Shown here: positions 25,642 to 34,210 of the stretch, piece after piece
How the letters are laid out: every line of letters begins with the position of its first letter
How positions within the stretch are numbered: position 1 is the stretch's first letter
NCBI RefSeq assembly: GCF_003952365.1
Contig: NZ_CP034443.1
Coordinates: forward strand, 5,883,001-5,947,000
DNA: 64,000 bases
DNA from: Mesorhizobium sp. M9A.F.Ca.ET.002.03.1.2
GTDB lineage: Bacteria > Pseudomonadota > Alphaproteobacteria > Rhizobiales > Rhizobiaceae
Reading direction: 5' to 3'
Program-made: the position numbers and the translations under genes
The notes under the pieces: generated by a model
Database searches by the model: none
What the model was told of the DNA's origin: nothing
Seen by the model: only the letters and a program-made list of their open reading frames with translations

Positions 25642-26574
25642 CTACGCGGCCTCGCGCTTCAGCGCCTGCGCCATGCAGTGGATGCCGCCGCCGGTCTTGG
25701 AGATCTCGCTCATCTCGACCGCCGCCACCTCGAAGCCGCGCGCCTTGAGCTGGCCGATCAGCGTCTGGCTCGAGGTCGGCGCGATCACCCGGTCCTTGCC
25801 CAGTGACATGAAGTTGCAGCCGAGCGCCATCGTGTCCTGGAACGGTACGTCGATGATCTCATGGCCCTTGCCCTTCAGCCAGTCGACGATGCCAGGCTCC
25901 GTGCAGGCGAGGCAGACGGCGGTCAGCTTCTCGGCGATCGGCACCACCATCAGGTCGATATGGACGTAATATTCGTCGATGAAGGCGATGCGGGTTTCCC
26001 AGCCTTCCTTGTCGAACCAGGCCTGCACCTGGCGCGCGCCCTCTTCCTGCGTGCGGGCGCCACCGCAGCCGATCAGCACCACGCCGTCCTCGATGACGTT
26101 GAAGTCGCCGCCCTCGAAAGTGCCTGCGGTAACCATGTCGTAGATCGGAATGCCGAGCTTCTCATAGGTGCGGATCGCCGCGTAGTTCTCGCCGCGCCGC
26201 CACCAGTTGGCCATCGCGGTGATGATGACGCCGTACGGCGTCATGACGCTGGAATCGCGCGAATAGACCTGCATCGGCAGTTCCGGCGTCGGCTCGTGCC
26301 AATGGATGTTGACGCCGAAATGCTCATAGGCGGCGACAAGGTCCTTGTGCTGCGCCTGCGCGATCTGGACGTTGCACGGCGCCTCGCGCAGATGCTTGCG
26401 CGACAGCGAGCTGGTCGAGAGGTGGCGCAGGAAGTGGGGCGAGCCGAGCAACACGTCCGTCAGCACATCGGTCTCGTTGGCGAAGCCCCAGGCGGTCAGC
26501 TTCTTGGTGCCGCCGGCCGGGTTGCGGCGCTGCAGTGAAAACGGTTCGGCGACGATGCGGTCATGAACGGTCAT
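25642..26574 (-). CDS. Dimethylarginine dimethylaminohydrolase / arginine-deiminase-like enzyme
   Basis: The ATG at 26574 has GAGGAG at 7 bases and gives 310 residues. The guanidino-modifying superfamily active site is complete: YSRDSS near 105-110, Glu154 in FEGGDF, His205 in YYVHIDLM and the nucleophile Cys300 in GGGIHCMAQ. Relatives hydrolyse arginine or methylarginines to citrulline plus ammonia or amine, or transfer amidino groups. The start lies inside the end of the M20 amidohydrolase gene (14-base overlap), so both are translated from one message. With the nearby ABC importer this suggests breakdown of an imported guanidino compound. Confidence 0.85.
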   Translation of the reverse strand: MTVHDRIVAEPFSLQRRNPAGGTKKLTAWGFANETDVLTDVLLGSPHFLRHLSTSSLSRKHLREAPCNVQIAQAQHKDLVAAYEHFGVNIHWHEPTPELPMQVYSRDSSVMTPYGVIITAMANWWRRGENYAAIRTYEKLGIPIYDMVTAGTFEGGDFNVIEDGVVLIGCGGARTQEEGARQVQAWFDKEGWETRIAFIDEYYVHIDLMVVPIAEKLTAVCLACTEPGIVDWLKGKGHEIIDVPFQDTMALGCNFMSLGKDRVIAPTSSQTLIGQLKARGFEVAAVEMSEISKTGGGIHCMAQALKREAA

Positions 26575-28183
26575 GGGGTTCTCCTCGTGAGGGTGATTGG
26601 TTGCTTGGGATCCACCAGTCCCGTCCGCGCGGGGTGGTGACATATTCCGGCCAGCGGAAATGGATCGGCGGGTCGTAGTCGCAGAGCGGCGCCAGCCAGT
26701 TCGAGCCGCCAATGCCGCCGCCGGTGCGGCTGACGAATTCATCCATCGCCGCGTCACGGGCGGCCTTGTCTTCCAGCAGGCGAAGTGCTGCGAGCGCGAT
26801 CGTCTTCGACGCGCAGATGACCATCGGGTCGATGGTGGCGGAAATGCCGCCAAGCGCGTTCATCGCCCAGGACGGATAGGCGTGGCCGTTCTCGGAACGC
26901 AGCGCCGGACGGGCGACGTAGAACCGCCCCGTCGGCGCATGCCAGCTCATGTCGGTGTAGTCGTCCGAGGTCGAATTGATCTGCGTCGGCGGCAGATCGC
27001 GGCGCAGCAGCGCCTCCGCTTCCTGCGGCGCGATCAGCCGCTCCAGCTCGTCGATAAACGGTTCCTCGCTCGCGACCCCACCGGCATTGACCTGGATTTC
27101 GCGCGCGATCGCTTTGGCCGTATCGTCCCAGCGCGGCGGCCCGACCGTCGACAGCGCCTCATAGGCAATACCCGCCATGGCGTGATTGGCGAGCCCCGGC
27201 CGCGACTTCGACACCCAGTGCCGCTCATACCGGCAGCCGCTCATGGTGGCAGCGGCTTCGGCATTGCGATCGAGCATCGCGGTGACCTGCTCGGCCATTG
27301 CGAGCGTCGGCACGCGGATCATGTATTGGATCTCGGCCAGCCCGGCCGGCAGATTGTCCGCGGTCGCCTGTCCCGCCGTCAGGATCGCCTCGCTGATCGA
27401 CCAGCCGCCCTGATGCGGCAGCATGGAATCGCGCAGGGCCTTGGAGGCCATGTACATCGTCATGAGCGCGTCGTTGGCGCCGGGCGCCCTGACCGCCGAA
27501 TGCGCCTGGGGAATGGGCGCGCCATCGCCCGCTGCCCTCGCCCAGTTCTCCGGCTCGTCGCAGACGAAACGGTAGATCATCGCATAGGCGGCGCCGCAAT
27601 GCGTGTCCCAGCGCGCCGTGTTGCAGAGCGGCAGCATGTAGAAGGGATGGAAGGAGATCATGCCGGCAAGGCCGTCGTAATAGCCCTTGGCCGCATGGAT
27701 CGGCTTCGATCCCCGCACCTTCTCCGCCGGCTCGCCGGTGAAGCGCAGCGTGCCTGATATACCGTGGCGCTGCATCGCCGCTTTGATCGCCAAAAGCCCG
27801 CCCAGGCTGGCGATGCCCAGCCCCGAATGCGGATCGGTGTGGCCGCCGGCCTGTTCGCCGAGGCCCGGGCGCGGACGCTTGACGGTCGCAGCATCCTGGC
27901 AATTGCCGGGCACCGCGTCGTATTCGGCATACATGCCGATCGTCGGGCCGGCGCCATTGGTCCAGTGGGCGCAAAAGGCGGTGGGCATGCCGCCGGAGCC
28001 TTCCTCGACGGAAAAGCCCTGGTGCTTCAACTGCTCGACATACCAGGCGGCCGACTGGTATTCGCGCCAGGCGGTCTCGCCGAAATCGAAGATCGTCCGC
28101 ATCCACGCCGACAGCGACGGCTGAATGTCGTCCAGACAGGCAAGCGCGGTCACCTGCGCAGAGTTCGTCACCGGTTCCTCCAT
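26561..28183 (-). CDS. M20-family amidohydrolase (AbgB-like)
   Basis: The 540-residue protein has the M20 metallopeptidase core. GMYAEYDAVPGNCQDA holds the bridging Asp region and GGHTDPHSGLGIASLGG the His ligand. Further blocks are FTGEPAEKVRGSKPIHAAKG, an internal lid domain, and TSDDYTDMSWHAPTGRF with a late ligand region. It is longer than most M20 enzymes (about 400) and resembles the p-aminobenzoyl-glutamate hydrolase subunit B group. It should cleave an amide bond of an N-acyl amino acid in the cytoplasm. It is the first gene of a two-gene unit with the amidinohydrolase and is divergent from a LysR gene. Confidence 0.85.
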   Translation of the reverse strand: MEEPVTNSAQVTALACLDDIQPSLSAWMRTIFDFGETAWREYQSAAWYVEQLKHQGFSVEEGSGGMPTAFCAHWTNGAGPTIGMYAEYDAVPGNCQDAATVKRPRPGLGEQAGGHTDPHSGLGIASLGGLLAIKAAMQRHGISGTLRFTGEPAEKVRGSKPIHAAKGYYDGLAGMISFHPFYMLPLCNTARWDTHCGAAYAMIYRFVCDEPENWARAAGDGAPIPQAHSAVRAPGANDALMTMYMASKALRDSMLPHQGGWSISEAILTAGQATADNLPAGLAEIQYMIRVPTLAMAEQVTAMLDRNAEAAATMSGCRYERHWVSKSRPGLANHAMAGIAYEALSTVGPPRWDDTAKAIAREIQVNAGGVASEEPFIDELERLIAPQEAEALLRRDLPPTQINSTSDDYTDMSWHAPTGRFYVARPALRSENGHAYPSWAMNALGGISATIDPMVICASKTIALAALRLLEDKAARDAAMDEFVSRTGGGIGGSNWLAPLCDYDPPIHFRWPEYVTTPRGRDWWIPSNQSPSRGEPHDRS

Positions 28184-28267
28184 GGGATGAGAAGAAAGCA
28201 GTGAAGCGCCTCGTCAAAAAGTGATATGTTTTTCCGGCATATGCAAATTCGGTTCACCTGAGGCCTC

Positions 28268-29164
28268 TTGCGGATACCTTCCACTCAGGCGCTGCGCGCC
28301 CTCGACAGTTTCGCCCGCCACGGCAGCGTCTGGCGCGCCGCCGACGAGCTGCATCTGACCCGCAGCGCGGTCAGCCATCAGCTTCGCCTGCTCGAACGCG
28401 ATCTCGGCTTCGACCTGCTCGAACGCATTGGCAAGGGTGTCGCGCTGACACCGCGCGGCCAGCGCTATGCCAGCGATGTGCGCAAGGCGCTGACGGTGCT
28501 GGGCGACGCGGTGACGCGCCACGCCGGCACCGGTGTCGGCGGCTCGTTCAGCGTCAGCTGCACCCCGGGCTTCGCCTCGCTGTTCCTGTGCACCCATATC
28601 GGTGAATTCCGGCAGATGTACCCCGATGTCGCGCTGCGCATCCTGACGCCCCGAAGGCTGGACGATGTCAGCAATGCCGAGGCCGACGCCTTCATCGCCT
28701 TCGGCGTCGGCAACTGGCCGAACCGCGCCGTCGAGCTGCTGTGCGAAATCTCGTTCACGCCGCTGTGCAGCCCGACGCTGCTCAACAAGATCGGCGGCTT
28801 TTCCAAGCCGGCCGACGTGTTGCGCGCCAATCTCTTGCATCTCGGCGACACCGAGGACTGGGCACGCTGGCTGGCGCTGTCGAAGGTCGAGAATCCCGAT
28901 GTCGAGGGCGGCATCTTCTTCTCCGACATGAACCTGGTCTTCTCGGCGGCGATCGCCGGCCAGGGCATCGCCATGGGCGACGAACTGACCAGCCGCCGGG
29001 CGCTGAGCGAAGGCCGGCTGGTCAAGCCGTTCGACATCGCGATCCCCTCGCCGCGCTCCTACTACCTCGTGTCAGAGCACGCCAAGGCGAGCCACCCGGT
29101 GCTCGATGCGTTCAGCGGCTGGTTGAGGTCGAAGCTGTCGGAGAACAGGGTCGGGAGGTATTGA
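28268..29164 (+). CDS. LysR-family regulator, GcvA-like
   Basis: The product has 298 residues if a TTG at 28268 is used as start; no ATG precedes the helix-turn-helix. The N-terminus STQALRALDSFARHGSVWRAADELHLTRSAVSHQLRLLERDLG is typical of GcvA-type LysR proteins. The effector domain begins at GGSFSVSCTPGFASLFL. It is divergent from the M20/amidinohydrolase unit (84-base gap) and upstream of the ABC importer genes, and therefore a good candidate for control of both. Confidence 0.9.
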   Translation: MRIPSTQALRALDSFARHGSVWRAADELHLTRSAVSHQLRLLERDLGFDLLERIGKGVALTPRGQRYASDVRKALTVLGDAVTRHAGTGVGGSFSVSCTPGFASLFLCTHIGEFRQMYPDVALRILTPRRLDDVSNAEADAFIAFGVGNWPNRAVELLCEISFTPLCSPTLLNKIGGFSKPADVLRANLLHLGDTEDWARWLALSKVENPDVEGGIFFSDMNLVFSAAIAGQGIAMGDELTSRRALSEGRLVKPFDIAIPSPRSYYLVSEHAKASHPVLDAFSGWLRSKLSENRVGRY

Positions 29165-29185
29165 GGCGGGGCGCCAACCTTTCCA

Positions 29186-29352
29186 TTCGTCATCCTCGGG
29201 CTTGACCAGAGGATCCATGCCGTGACGTTCGCTGACGAGCGCGGCAGGGCAGAATTCCGCACCGCTGCGGCGCTCGTACGCAACGGCATGGATCCTAGGG
29301 TCTGCGCCGCGTCGCTTCGCTCCTTGCTTCGCCCTAGGATGACGAAGGCATG
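29186..29352. repeat. Intergenic palindromic repeat (about 165 bp)
   Basis: The left end TTCGTCATCCTCGGGC and the right end GCCCTAGGATGACGAA are inverted copies. Inside them AGGATCCATGCCGT is matched by ACGGCATGGATCCT, and a third inner pair GAGCGC/GCGCTC lies near 29255-29275. The nested symmetry folds into a long cruciform. It lies between the LysR gene and the ABC importer genes and is of the kind dispersed between genes in Mesorhizobium. It carries no gene. Confidence 0.65.
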
Positions 29353-29530
29353 GTCGCTTTCGCTAATCGCGAACGTTTGTGAGAGCGCCGTCGTCAGTAT
29401 TTTTAAGCGCGCCAGCCTTTCCCAGACATACAACAGATGAATCAAATTTGCCGGTCAGGCGAAAACTATTCGGTTGCGGTGAGCGGCCGCCCTGCCTACG
29501 ATTTCAACCAGCATTGAGGACAAAGGCAGG
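29353..29530. other. Promoter region of the ABC importer operon
   Basis: This AT-richer stretch between the repeat and the first importer gene should contain the operon promoter. No clear -35/-10 pair was identified. Confidence 0.35.
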
Positions 29531-30625
29531 ATGCAGCAACCCGGCCGGGCCGCAGAGATCAAGGCAATCGGGATCGGCAAGAGCTTCGGCTCGTTCCGTG
29601 CGCTGGACGATCTGACGCTCGATATCGGCCGCGGCGAGTTCCTGACCTTGCTGGGACCGTCGGGTTCGGGCAAGACCACCTTCCTGATGATCCTTGCCGG
29701 CTTCATCCAACCCACCGACGGGCGCCTTTACAGCGACGGCGTCGACATCACCGAGCGGCCGGCCGAACAGCGCGCCGCCGGCATGGTGTTCCAGGGCTAC
29801 GCGCTGTTCCCGCATATGAGCGTCGAGGCCAACATCGCCTTCCCGCTCAAGGTGCGCAAGAAATCGTCGGCCGAGATCAAGCGACGTGTCGGCGAGATGA
29901 TCGAGCGCGTCGGGCTCAAGGGCCACGAGAAGAAACTGCCGTCGCAATTGTCCGGCGGCCAGCAGCAGCGCGTCGCGCTGGCGCGTGCCCTGGTGTTCGA
30001 GCCCGGTGTTCTGCTCCTCGACGAGCCGTTCTCGGCCCTCGACAAGGGCTTGCGCGGCCAGATGCAGGCCGAGATGAAGCGGCTGCACCAGGAGACCGGC
30101 ACCACCTTCGTCTTCGTCACCCATGATCAGAGCGAAGCGCTGGCGCTGTCGTCGCGCGTCGCCATCTTCAACCACGGCCAATTGCTGCAGGTCGGTGCGC
30201 CGGACGAGGTCTACGACCGGCCGGCCAACCGCTTCGTCGCCGAGTTCCTCGGCGAGATCAACATGCTGCCGCTGAAGGGCGTGCGCAACGCCGACAATGG
30301 CGCCACGGGCCTGTGCGAGGACCGCACTGTGAGCCTGCGCGGCAACACCAGCGCCGTCGGCAGCAACGCCATCCTGGCGATCCGGCCCGAATACATGTCG
30401 ATCGCGCCCGAGGCAGCGGCAGGCGAGAACGGCATCGCCGCGACGGCGACCACCTCGACCTATCTTGGTGCTGCGACGCGGCTGGATCTGACGACGCGCC
30501 AGGGCGCCAAGGTGACGGTCTCGGTACCGAACGAGGTCGCCGCCTCGGCACTCAGCAAGGGCAATTCCGTATGGCTGACATGGCCGGCAGAAAAAGGTTT
30601 CCTCCTTCCGGACGGAGGACAATGA
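29531..30625 (+). CDS. ABC importer ATP-binding protein, PotA-like
   Basis: The 364-residue ATPase has Walker A LLGPSGSGKTTFL, Q-loop GMVFQGYALFPHMSV, signature LSGGQQQRVALARAL, Walker B LLLDEPFSALD and switch FVTHDQSEA. The C-terminal 110 residues form the TOBE-type domain of spermidine/putrescine and iron(III) importers. It energises uptake by the two permeases encoded downstream. It is the first of four genes in the order ATPase, binding protein, permease, permease. Confidence 0.92.
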   Translation: MQQPGRAAEIKAIGIGKSFGSFRALDDLTLDIGRGEFLTLLGPSGSGKTTFLMILAGFIQPTDGRLYSDGVDITERPAEQRAAGMVFQGYALFPHMSVEANIAFPLKVRKKSSAEIKRRVGEMIERVGLKGHEKKLPSQLSGGQQQRVALARALVFEPGVLLLDEPFSALDKGLRGQMQAEMKRLHQETGTTFVFVTHDQSEALALSSRVAIFNHGQLLQVGAPDEVYDRPANRFVAEFLGEINMLPLKGVRNADNGATGLCEDRTVSLRGNTSAVGSNAILAIRPEYMSIAPEAAAGENGIAATATTSTYLGAATRLDLTTRQGAKVTVSVPNEVAASALSKGNSVWLTWPAEKGFLLPDGGQ

Positions 30626-30700
30626 CGATCGGCGTGGCGGAGCTGAAATCCGCCAGGCCGACTTTTCGCCGAAATACCAACAACAAAAAGGGGAACTGAC

Positions 30701-31831
30701 ATGACTAGCAATTCAAAGATGAGCGAAACCAAAAAACACGCCATCGAGACCCTGTCCGCCAGGGCGGCGCGCGGCGAGATCTCGCGCCGGCAGTTCACGC
30801 AGCTGGCCGCACTCGTGCTGGCCGGCACGCCGATGCTGCTGCGCTCGACCGGTGCCTTCGCGCAAGCCAAGGAACTGGTGCTGGTCAACTGGGGCGGCGA
30901 CGCCATCACCGCCTATGACGCGGCCTATGGCCAGGCCTTCACCAAGGAGACCGGCATCACCGTCAAGATGGATGGCTCCGGCCCGACCGAGGGCGCGATC
31001 GCCGCACAGTTCAAGAGCGGCGCCCCGACCTGGGACCTGGTCGACGTCGACCCGTTCTCGGCCATCACGCTGGGCAGCCAAGGCATGCTGGAGCCGATCG
31101 ACTATACGGTTGTCGACAAGAAGAAGATGCGCGAGGGCTTTGGCTGGGAACACGCCGCCTCGACCTATTTCTTCTCCTACGTGATCGCCTATGATTCCGA
31201 GAAATACGGCAGCGAAGCGCCCACCGGCATGGCCGATTTCTTCGACGTGGCAAAATTCCCCGGCAAGCGCTCGCTCTACAAATGGGGCGTGTCGAGCTGG
31301 GAAGCGGCATTGCTTGCCGACGGCATCGCGCCGGCCGAGCTCTATCCGCTCGACCTCAAGCGCGCACATGACAAGATCGCCGCCTTCAAGGAAAACGTCG
31401 TCGCCTATTGGGGCGGCGGCGCCGAAAGCCAGAGCGTTCTGCTCAACGGCGAGGCTTCGATGGCAATCGTCTGGTCGACCCGCGCCTCGCTGATCGAGCA
31501 GGATTCCGGCGGCCAGATCAAGTTCATCTGGGACCAGGGCCTGATCTCGCCGGGTGCGCTCGCCGTGCTCAAGGGCAATCCCGGCGGCAAGGACGCGGCG
31601 ATGAAATTCATCGCCAGCGCTCAGGATCCGGAAAAGCAGTTGGTCATGTTCGACAAGCTCGGCCAGGGCCCGGCCAACCCGGCCGCCGACGCGCTGATCC
31701 CCGCCGACAAGAAGCGCATCAACCCCGTCGACCCCGAGAACATGAAGAAGCAGATCGCGCTCGACATGGAGTGGTACGCCAAGAATTACGGGGCAGCACT
31801 CGACGAATACACGAAGATCATTTCCGCCTGA
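30701..31831 (+). CDS. ABC importer periplasmic substrate-binding protein, polyamine type
   Basis: The 376-residue precursor has a long N-terminal region with a Tat-like motif SRRQFTQLAALVLAGTPMLL and cleavage near AFAQA. The mature domain opens KELVLVNWGGDAITAYDAAYGQAF. It contains IDYTVVDKKKMREG and FFSYVIAYDSEKYG, as in PotD/PotF and iron-type binding proteins. It should bind the substrate in the periplasm and hand it to the two permeases. The substrate is probably a cationic amine or a guanidino compound, judged from the neighbouring amidinohydrolase; this is inference. Confidence 0.88.
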   Translation: MTSNSKMSETKKHAIETLSARAARGEISRRQFTQLAALVLAGTPMLLRSTGAFAQAKELVLVNWGGDAITAYDAAYGQAFTKETGITVKMDGSGPTEGAIAAQFKSGAPTWDLVDVDPFSAITLGSQGMLEPIDYTVVDKKKMREGFGWEHAASTYFFSYVIAYDSEKYGSEAPTGMADFFDVAKFPGKRSLYKWGVSSWEAALLADGIAPAELYPLDLKRAHDKIAAFKENVVAYWGGGAESQSVLLNGEASMAIVWSTRASLIEQDSGGQIKFIWDQGLISPGALAVLKGNPGGKDAAMKFIASAQDPEKQLVMFDKLGQGPANPAADALIPADKKRINPVDPENMKKQIALDMEWYAKNYGAALDEYTKIISA

Positions 31832-31855
31832 CAAGCCGGGACAACCGGGGCCGAG

Positions 31856-32689
31856 ATGAAAGCATATCTTTCCGACAGGATGGGCGCGGCGCTGTTGATG
31901 GCGCCGCTGCTCCTGTTCCTCGTGCTTGCCTATGCCTGGCCGTTCCTCGGCGTCGTCAAATGGAGTTTTACGCTGCCGACGCCAGGGCTCGGGCAATATG
32001 GCGCGCTGGCCACCGATCCGCTGGTGCAGTCGGTGTTCATCCGCACGCTGCGCATAGCCGCAATCGTCACGATCGTTTCGGTCGCCGCCGCCTATGCCAT
32101 CACCGTGGTCTGGGTGCGCGGCACGCCGGTGCAGCGCGTGGTCGCCGAGTTCTGCATCCTGGTGCCGTTCTGGATCTCGGTGCTGACCCGCGCCTTCGGC
32201 TGGGTGGCGCTGCTTTCTAATCGCGGCCTGATCAACACATGGCTGCAGGCGATCGGCTTCATCTCCGAACCGCTGACACTGGTGCGCAACGAGTTCGGCG
32301 TCATCGTCGGCATGACGCATTTCCTCATTCCTTTCGCCGTGTTTCCGCTGGCGTCTTCCATGCGCAGCCTCGACGACCGCGTGCTCTTGGCGGCGCGTGG
32401 GCTCGGCTCCAGCCGCATGCGCACCTTCTGGTCGGTCTTCGTGCCGATGACGCGCTCCGGCATCATCGGCTCGGCGCTGATCGTCTTCGTCTTTTCGCTG
32501 GGCTTCTTCGTCACGCCGGCGATCCTTGGCGGCGGCCGCAGCGTGATGATCGCCGAGCTGATCTACCTCCGCATCTTCCAGAGCCCGGACTGGGGGCTGG
32601 GTGCGGCGATCAGCGTCGTGCTGGTGCTGTTCGTCGGTGCGCTGATGGCGCTGCTGTTCCGCTATGTCAGACCGAAGCAGATGATCTGA
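31856..32689 (+). CDS. ABC importer permease, PotB-like
   Basis: The 277-residue membrane protein has six predicted helices. The EAA loop reads VLLAARGLGSSRMRTFWSVFVPMTRSGI, which contacts the ATPase. The helices following LLMAPLLLFLVLAYAWPFL resemble PotB/PotH. Its stop overlaps the start of the second permease gene by one base (TGATG). It forms a heterodimer with that protein in the inner membrane. Confidence 0.9.
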   Translation: MKAYLSDRMGAALLMAPLLLFLVLAYAWPFLGVVKWSFTLPTPGLGQYGALATDPLVQSVFIRTLRIAAIVTIVSVAAAYAITVVWVRGTPVQRVVAEFCILVPFWISVLTRAFGWVALLSNRGLINTWLQAIGFISEPLTLVRNEFGVIVGMTHFLIPFAVFPLASSMRSLDDRVLLAARGLGSSRMRTFWSVFVPMTRSGIIGSALIVFVFSLGFFVTPAILGGGRSVMIAELIYLRIFQSPDWGLGAAISVVLVLFVGALMALLFRYVRPKQMI

Positions 32690-33495
32690 TGCCGACCTAC
32701 CGCCCCGGCCCCGTCTCGCTGATCCTCGCCGCACTCGTCGCGCTGTTCCTGCTGTTGCCGCTGCTCGCGGTCATCCCGGTGTCGCTGACGCCGAGCCGCA
32801 TGCTGGCGATGCCGTCGGGCGAGTTGTCGCTGCGCCACTACCGGGCGCTGATCGAGGATCCGCGCTGGATCAACTCGATCCTGCTCTCGATCAGGATCGG
32901 CGCCGTCAGCAGCGCCTTCTCCACCGTGCTGGCGCTCTGCTTCAGCCTTGGTGTGTGGATGTTCCAGCCGCGCTTCACCGCCGCGCTGGTCGGCTTCGTG
33001 CTGCTGCCGATGGTGGTGCCGCCGGTGGTCTCGGCGATCACGCTCTACTTCCTGCTGACCTCGATCTCGGGCGTCAGCTCGTTCTTCGGCTACGACACCT
33101 GGCTCGGTGTCGCCATGGCACATGCGGTGATGACTGTGCCCTTCGCCACGGTGCTGATCCTGGTCTCGCTCAGCCAGCTCGACCGGCGCATCGACCTCGC
33201 CGCGCGCGGCCTCGGCGCCACGGTGTGGGAGCGCGCCACCCGCATCATCATGCCCAACATCAAGTTCGGCATCGTCACATCAGCCCTTCTGTCCTTCGTG
33301 CTCTCATGGGAAGAGATCGGCGTCACCCTTTTCGTCACCTCGGTCAACGCCATCACGCTGCCCAGGCTGATGTGGATGGGCCTGCGCGACAACATCGACC
33401 CGGCGATCGCAGCCCTCTCGGTGATCCTGATTATCGTCACCGTTTTGGTGCTGGCGGTACGCAGCTTGGCGGGCAGGCTGCGCGGAGCGCACTGA
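32689..33495 (+). CDS. ABC importer permease, PotC-like
   Basis: The ATG at 32689 overlaps the stop of the first permease and gives 268 residues. Six helices are predicted. The EAA loop is LAARGLGATVWERATRIIMPNIKFGI. VVPPVVSAITLYF and SWEEIGVTLFVTS are typical of PotC/PotI. The same frame is open for 150 codons upstream within the first permease gene but has no membrane-protein character there. It is the last gene of the importer operon. Confidence 0.9.
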   Translation: MPTYRPGPVSLILAALVALFLLLPLLAVIPVSLTPSRMLAMPSGELSLRHYRALIEDPRWINSILLSIRIGAVSSAFSTVLALCFSLGVWMFQPRFTAALVGFVLLPMVVPPVVSAITLYFLLTSISGVSSFFGYDTWLGVAMAHAVMTVPFATVLILVSLSQLDRRIDLAARGLGATVWERATRIIMPNIKFGIVTSALLSFVLSWEEIGVTLFVTSVNAITLPRLMWMGLRDNIDPAIAALSVILIIVTVLVLAVRSLAGRLRGAH

Positions 33496-33604
33496 GAGCT
33501 GAGGCAAGCCGGATCTAAAGCCGAAATTCGTCGGAACAAGTTGCGCCGATCGGTGTTGACTAGGGCCTCCGACAGCGGATGGCTCATCAACGGGAGATCG
33601 GAAA

Positions 33605-34132
33605 ATGGCGACAACGAAAAAGGCCTCAACGTCGAAGACCAAAAGCCTCGAGGATCTGTTCCTCGACGGCCTGAAGGACCTCTACTACGCGGAAAAAAAG
33701 ATACTGAAGGCTCTGCCCAAAATGGCCAGGGGCGCCGAAGCGAAGGAGGTTATGGCCGCGTTCGAAAAGCACCAAATGGAAACCGAGGGCCAAGTCGATC
33801 GCCTCGAGCAGGTGTTCGACCTTCTCGGAAAGCCGGCTCGCGGCAAGACCTGCCCCGCCATCGACGGCATTCTCGAAGAAGGCTCGGAAATACTCGAAGA
33901 GTATAAGGGAATTCCGGCGTTGGATGCAGGCCTCGTTGCCGCGGCACAGGCTGTGGAACACTATGAAATAGCCCGCTACGGCACGCTCATCGCGTGGGCC
34001 GAACAGCTCGGCATGAAGGATGCCCTGCAGCTTCTCAGGACCACGCTGCAGGAAGAGGTGGCGACAGACGAAGCTCTCACAAAGCTGGGCGAATCCGGCG
34101 TGAATGAACGCGCTCTTGCAGAGGCCGCATGA
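33605..34132 (+). CDS. Ferritin-like DUF892 (YciE/YciF-type) protein
   Basis: The 175-residue protein opens with a Lys/Ser/Thr-rich tail (MATTKKASTSKTKSLEDL). A four-helix ferritin-like bundle follows: LFLDGLKDLYYAEKKILKALPKMA, MAAFEKHQMETEGQVDRLEQVFDLLG, and AQAVEHYEIARYGTLIAWAEQLG. Conserved Glu and His residues in the second and third helices could bind two metals. Family members are induced by osmotic, oxidative or stationary-phase stress; the biochemical role is unproven. The gene is monocistronic and ends in a strong hairpin. Confidence 0.9.
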   Translation: MATTKKASTSKTKSLEDLFLDGLKDLYYAEKKILKALPKMARGAEAKEVMAAFEKHQMETEGQVDRLEQVFDLLGKPARGKTCPAIDGILEEGSEILEEYKGIPALDAGLVAAAQAVEHYEIARYGTLIAWAEQLGMKDALQLLRTTLQEEVATDEALTKLGESGVNERALAEAA

Positions 34133-34146
34133 TCCCTTGCTATCCC

Positions 34147-34177
34147 CTGAGCCCTGGTGTTTGCCGTCAGGGCTCAG
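34147..34177. terminator. Bidirectional hairpin between convergent genes
   Basis: CTGAGCCCTG at 34147-34156 pairs perfectly with CAGGGCTCAG at 34168-34177. It lies 15 bases after the DUF892 gene stop and 34 bases from the opposing glycosyltransferase stop. No T-run follows. Confidence 0.55.
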
Positions 34178-34210
34178 CCTCTCCCGAAAGCGAATGACAT
34201 CCCGTCAAGG

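Noticed and set aside
25642..26853. Longer 403-codon version of the amidinohydrolase
   Set aside because: The first 93 codons overlap the M20 gene in another frame and are Arg/Ser-rich noise; the ATG at 26574 has a strong ribosome site.
30713..32734. A 673-codon minus-strand frame across the ABC importer genes
   Set aside because: It is opposite two well-recognised genes, is rich in Arg, His and Asp from high-GC codon symmetry, and has no domain or ribosome site.
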